This document shows, piece after piece, positions 61,345 through 64,000 of a DNA stretch of 64,000 bases (the first letter of the stretch is position 1; the number at the start of each line of letters is the position of its first letter). The stretch is from Chitinophagales bacterium (GTDB lineage: Bacteria; Bacteroidota; Bacteroidia; Chitinophagales; Chitinophagaceae). The notes beneath the pieces were generated by a model. It ran no database searches. It had not been told where the DNA came from and saw only the letters and a program-made list of their open reading frames with translations. The position numbers were made by a program, and so were the translations under genes. The DNA lies in NCBI GenBank assembly GCA_017303835.1, contig JAFLBI010000001.1, positions 372,001-436,000 of the forward strand, read 5' to 3'.

Positions 61345-62790
61345 ATGCAAATGATCAAATCTTTTTCTGCAGTACTGGCTTTTTTCTTTTTGATATATTC
61401 AGCTAAGCTTTTCGCGCAATCAGATACTTGTAATTGCAGTAGTAATCTGCAAAAGCTGATAGCAAAAACAGAAGAAAATTATGCAGGTTTTCCTGTGAAA
61501 GTGAATAAGCAAACGCGCAATGCCTACCAGCAATTAAAGTATAATCTGCTTGCGAAAGCTACAAACGAAAACAACCCGAAAGCCTGTTTTGCTGTGTTGA
61601 AGGAGTATGTCCGTTTCTTTAAGGATAAGCATTTTAACCTTGTTTACCCTATTGAGCGTGGTTACGAAATGGTGCAGGAAACTGAAGCTGGATTTAAACA
61701 GTCTTTGTCAAAAAAATCCTTGGCTGATATAGAGGGTATATGGGTAAATGCAGACAGTAGTATTAAGCTCGGTATTCGCAAGCATGTGGGAAATACTTTT
61801 AAAGCTGTTGTATTGGTATCGTCCAATACTAAATATCCTGTCGGACTTGTTTACTTCACTTTGCAAACTGCTAAAAATGGATTTGTGGTGAAAGAGCATG
61901 ATCGCTTGATTGCAACGGATATCCCAGCAAAGCAACGTGGTCAGCTCTTAAAAATTTGGAGTGATGCCCTGTTTGGAAAAGTTTATCCGGGTCAAATGAG
62001 TGCGGCCGAACAGGAAGAGTTGAATACTTGGAAGGGTAGGCGAAATGGGCTCATTGCTAAAAAACTATCTGATAAAACGGCTTACTTGAAAGTGCCCACT
62101 TTTTTGAGTAATGACGATTTGATACAGCAACTGGTGAATCAAAATGATTCACTTTTTCGCAGCTGCGATAACTTGATTGTTGATCTTACCGGTAACGGTG
62201 GCGGTAATACCGGCTGGGTAGCTTTTCTGCCTTATTTCATGACCAATCCCGTAGTACAGTATGATACGTATCTGCGTGTTACACCTGAGAATGTACAGTC
62301 AAAGTTGGCAGACCTTGCGCCATTTGCAACAGCACCCATACCGGATGAATATAAAAAATATTTCCCCGAACCAGTGCTAGCTGCCTATAAAAAAGCTTAT
62401 CAGGAATTACCTACTACCAAAGCAGCATTTTATCCTATACCGGGTGTAACCTTCCCATTGGATTCAATCATCAAAAAGCCCAAGCATATTGGATTGATTG
62501 TGGATGATTTTTGTGGCAGCTCTGCAGAGTATTTCTTTTCGCTTACTAAGCAGAGCAAAAAAACAATTACCTACGGTATTCCCACAATTGGTATGATGGA
62601 TTATGAGGGCATGTCTAATCCAACACCATTACCTTATAGCAAATTCATTGTGACGATTCCTATTGTTCAGTCCAGCTGGACTAGTAAGCACCCCATTGAT
62701 CAAACCGGTTTCAAGCCAGCTATTTTATTGAATCAACTTGATCAAACTAAATGGGTGGATTTCGTACGTAGAGATTTAGAGCGTCGATAG
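61345..62790 (+). CDS. S41 family peptidase
   Basis: A 481-residue exported protease with a signal peptide (MQMIKSFSAVLAFFFL to KLFAQ). The S41 core shows NLIVDLTGNGGGNTGW (C-terminal processing protease fold) and the nucleophile-bearing VDDFCGSSAEYF, followed by TYGIPTIG. The usual catalytic Lys is not placed with confidence. I prefer ATG 61345 over 61303: it gives a normal signal peptide and sits just after the -7-like box. Substrate unknown. Confidence 0.82.
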   Translation: MQMIKSFSAVLAFFFLIYSAKLFAQSDTCNCSSNLQKLIAKTEENYAGFPVKVNKQTRNAYQQLKYNLLAKATNENNPKACFAVLKEYVRFFKDKHFNLVYPIERGYEMVQETEAGFKQSLSKKSLADIEGIWVNADSSIKLGIRKHVGNTFKAVVLVSSNTKYPVGLVYFTLQTAKNGFVVKEHDRLIATDIPAKQRGQLLKIWSDALFGKVYPGQMSAAEQEELNTWKGRRNGLIAKKLSDKTAYLKVPTFLSNDDLIQQLVNQNDSLFRSCDNLIVDLTGNGGGNTGWVAFLPYFMTNPVVQYDTYLRVTPENVQSKLADLAPFATAPIPDEYKKYFPEPVLAAYKKAYQELPTTKAAFYPIPGVTFPLDSIIKKPKHIGLIVDDFCGSSAEYFFSLTKQSKKTITYGIPTIGMMDYEGMSNPTPLPYSKFIVTIPIVQSSWTSKHPIDQTGFKPAILLNQLDQTKWVDFVRRDLERR

Positions 62791-62832
62791 TTTTCTTAAG
62801 TAGAAGCTTGATTAAAGCACTATATTAACAGT

Positions 62833-63483
62833 ATGAAAGTTTTGCTTACAGGTGCAACAGGTATGATTGGTGGTTTGATTTTGGAGCAATGTTTGGCTTC
62901 AGATACAATCAAGCAAGTAGTCAGTTTTGTGCGTAAGCAGAGCGGACAAAAACATCATAAGCTTAGAGAGGTAGTGGTGGACGATTTCCATGATTTCACT
63001 AGTCATGCAGATTTGTTTGCTGATGCAAGCGCAGCCTATTTCTGTTTAGGCGCTTACACTGGTCAGGTAAGCAATGATATGCTGAAAGTGATTACTGTTG
63101 ACTATGTGTTGGCATTTGCACAAATGTTAGCTGACAAAAGCCCGGGAGCAAGATTCTGTCTATTGAGTGGAGCGGGAGCAGACAGGACTGAAAAAAGTAA
63201 AACACCATTCGCATTGTATAAAGGAATAGCTGAGAATGGTGTTACTGCATTGAACCTTGAGTTCTATAGTTTTCGTCCCGGATATATTTATCCGGTTATA
63301 GCACGTAAAGAACCCAATTTTGCTTATCGTGTTTTCCGTTTTCTTTATCCATTAGTTCGTTTGTTTGGAAATCAATACAGTATTCGATCTACTGATTTAG
63401 CGGCAGTGATGTTTAAGGTTGGACTTAATGGAACAGATATATCAGTATTAGAGAATTCTGCTATTGCAACGCGCGTAGGTTAA
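62833..63483 (+). CDS. NAD(P)-binding protein, atypical SDR (NmrA/HTATIP2-like)
   Basis: A 216-residue Rossmann protein. The nucleotide motif LLTGATGMIGGLILEQ (GxxGxxG) is at the N-terminus. Further features are AAYFCLGAYTG and the FCLLSGAGADRTEKSKTPFALYKG stretch, given in part, which has a Tyr-x3-Lys-like Y-K pair. This is the pattern of atypical short-chain reductases such as HTATIP2 relatives. Function unknown. A weak box TATATTAA ends 4 nt before its ATG. Confidence 0.8.
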   Translation: MKVLLTGATGMIGGLILEQCLASDTIKQVVSFVRKQSGQKHHKLREVVVDDFHDFTSHADLFADASAAYFCLGAYTGQVSNDMLKVITVDYVLAFAQMLADKSPGARFCLLSGAGADRTEKSKTPFALYKGIAENGVTALNLEFYSFRPGYIYPVIARKEPNFAYRVFRFLYPLVRLFGNQYSIRSTDLAAVMFKVGLNGTDISVLENSAIATRVG

Positions 63484-63598
63484 TTGATGCTTTCGTTGAT
63501 TGTATTTCATTTGCTGCTTGCTTATTTTGTTATAGTTGTTTCTTCTGCTAAAAGTAAATAAGCTTCTGCATTAGTGATCTTTGTCACATTGCAGTAGT

Positions 63599-63616
63599 AC
63601 ATTTTCGGCGAAATGT
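63599..63616. other. inverted repeat upstream of the right-edge fasciclin gene
   Basis: ACATTT-TCGGCG-AAATGT hairpin (63599-63616), and a second hairpin TGTAGT-TGCATC-ACTACA at 63644-63661. Both lie upstream of a -7 box TAGTTTTG at 63683-63690. They may be operator sites, but the arms are only 6 bp. Confidence 0.3.
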
Positions 63617-63682
63617 CGATTTCTCTTTACAAATAATTTGATTTGTAGTTGCATCACTACAGGTTTACCTCTTTGGTGGGAA

Positions 63683-63690
63683 TAGTTTTG
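63683..63690 (+). promoter_or_regulatory. -7 box of the right-edge fasciclin gene
   Basis: TAGTTTTG, exact match to TAnnTTTG, giving a leader of about 30 nt before ATG 63727. Confidence 0.5.
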
Positions 63691-63726
63691 CATGGTAACT
63701 AAGCCATTACACTTAAACTCACCACC

Positions 63727-64000
63727 ATGAAAAAAATCATCTTTTTGTTGATTACCCTTAGCCTTGCAGGATTTGCATTTGGACAGTCTGCTTTGCGAAC
63801 TAAAATGACTGTTGATCAGCGTACAAATTATTCCAAAGCATTGTCAGCTTATGAGCATTCTGAATTGAACACTTTGGTTAATGCAGGTACAGCCATTACA
63901 ATTTTTTTACCGAACGATTTTGCGATGTCTCAATTACCTGAGACAGAGGCAAATGGATTAAGCAATAAGAATCAATCGACGCTAGCACAATTTGCTAAAA
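63727..64000 (+). CDS. fasciclin-like secreted protein (3' end outside window)
   Basis: The frame opens at ATG 63727 and runs off the right edge after 91 codons. The product has a signal peptide (residues 1-20, IFLLITLSLAGFAFGQ) and the start of a fasciclin domain: SELNTLVNAGTAITIFLPND, then AMSQLP. This corresponds to GPFTVFAPTNAAFGKLP in the fasciclin gene at 24515-25066. Only the first part of the domain is visible. Confidence 0.7.
   Translation, partial: MKKIIFLLITLSLAGFAFGQSALRTKMTVDQRTNYSKALSAYEHSELNTLVNAGTAITIFLPNDFAMSQLPETEANGLSNKNQSTLAQFAK

Noticed and set aside
63487..63561. 24-codon frame MLSLIVFHLLLAYF... after the NAD(P)-binding gene
   Set aside because: Hydrophobic but very short, begins only a few bases after a stop codon in AT-rich DNA; chance is the simpler explanation.

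Overview
The window looks like chromosome of a Bacteroidota bacterium, most likely the Chitinophagaceae side of the phylum. The evidence is type IX secretion (T9SS) sorting tails of both A and B type, a SprF/PorP protein, many -7 boxes of the Bacteroidota form TAnnTTTG, no Shine-Dalgarno reliance, PKD/SBBP/VCBS surface proteins and a moderate GC content. The family assignment is an inference; the phylum is well supported.

Region 1 (1-19457) is a surface-protein region. A 5'-truncated TPR, membrane and LuxR-type HTH regulator (2-1522) precedes a tight five-gene operon (1845-19406). The operon encodes a 2347-residue VCBS/IPT/Ig-repeat T9SS cargo, a 578-residue predicted outer-membrane barrel, a 493-residue FN3 protein, a 1724-residue beta/coiled-coil giant and a 692-residue FN3 protein. 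Gaps are 3-20 bp and all five proteins carry signal peptides, so they probably build one cell-surface structure.

Region 2 (19407-22405) is accessory. It holds a mosaic of short inverted and direct repeats, two small membrane-protein genes (the second framed like an integron cassette with an attC-like site), and a 372-bp tandem unit beside tRNA-Asp. Each unit carries a small GIY-YIG nuclease gene, a terminator, and a copy of the tRNA-Asp 3' end whose T-loop is split by a 50-bp pair of hairpins. This tRNA/GIY-YIG array is the least explained structure in the window.

Region 3 (22406-64000) is mostly ordinary core metabolism and information processing: accA-dapA; a fasciclin protein; SDR and SAM hydrolase; lpd; a bacterioferritin-comigratory-type peroxiredoxin; rlmI-like methyltransferase; grpE-dnaJ; hpt; a LysM glucosaminidase; an O-methyltransferase coupled to a sodium:solute symporter; a LOG-family protein; glcD-like oxidase; pckA; a deoxynucleoside kinase; trpS; recG; a T9SS type B cargo with its SprF partner; aminopeptidase P-pssA-purS; rsmI; an M1 peptidase; a glycosyltransferase overlapping rsmG; tgt; an LptF/LptG permease; a mitochondrial-like citrate synthase; a lipoprotein; an S41 peptidase; an NAD(P)-binding protein; and a second fasciclin gene cut by the right edge.

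Many starts were moved downstream of the longest reading frame because a -7 box lies between the two candidate starts. Several such boxes end only 4-8 nt before the ATG, which suggests leaderless or nearly leaderless mRNAs. Tgt lacks the usual zinc cysteines.
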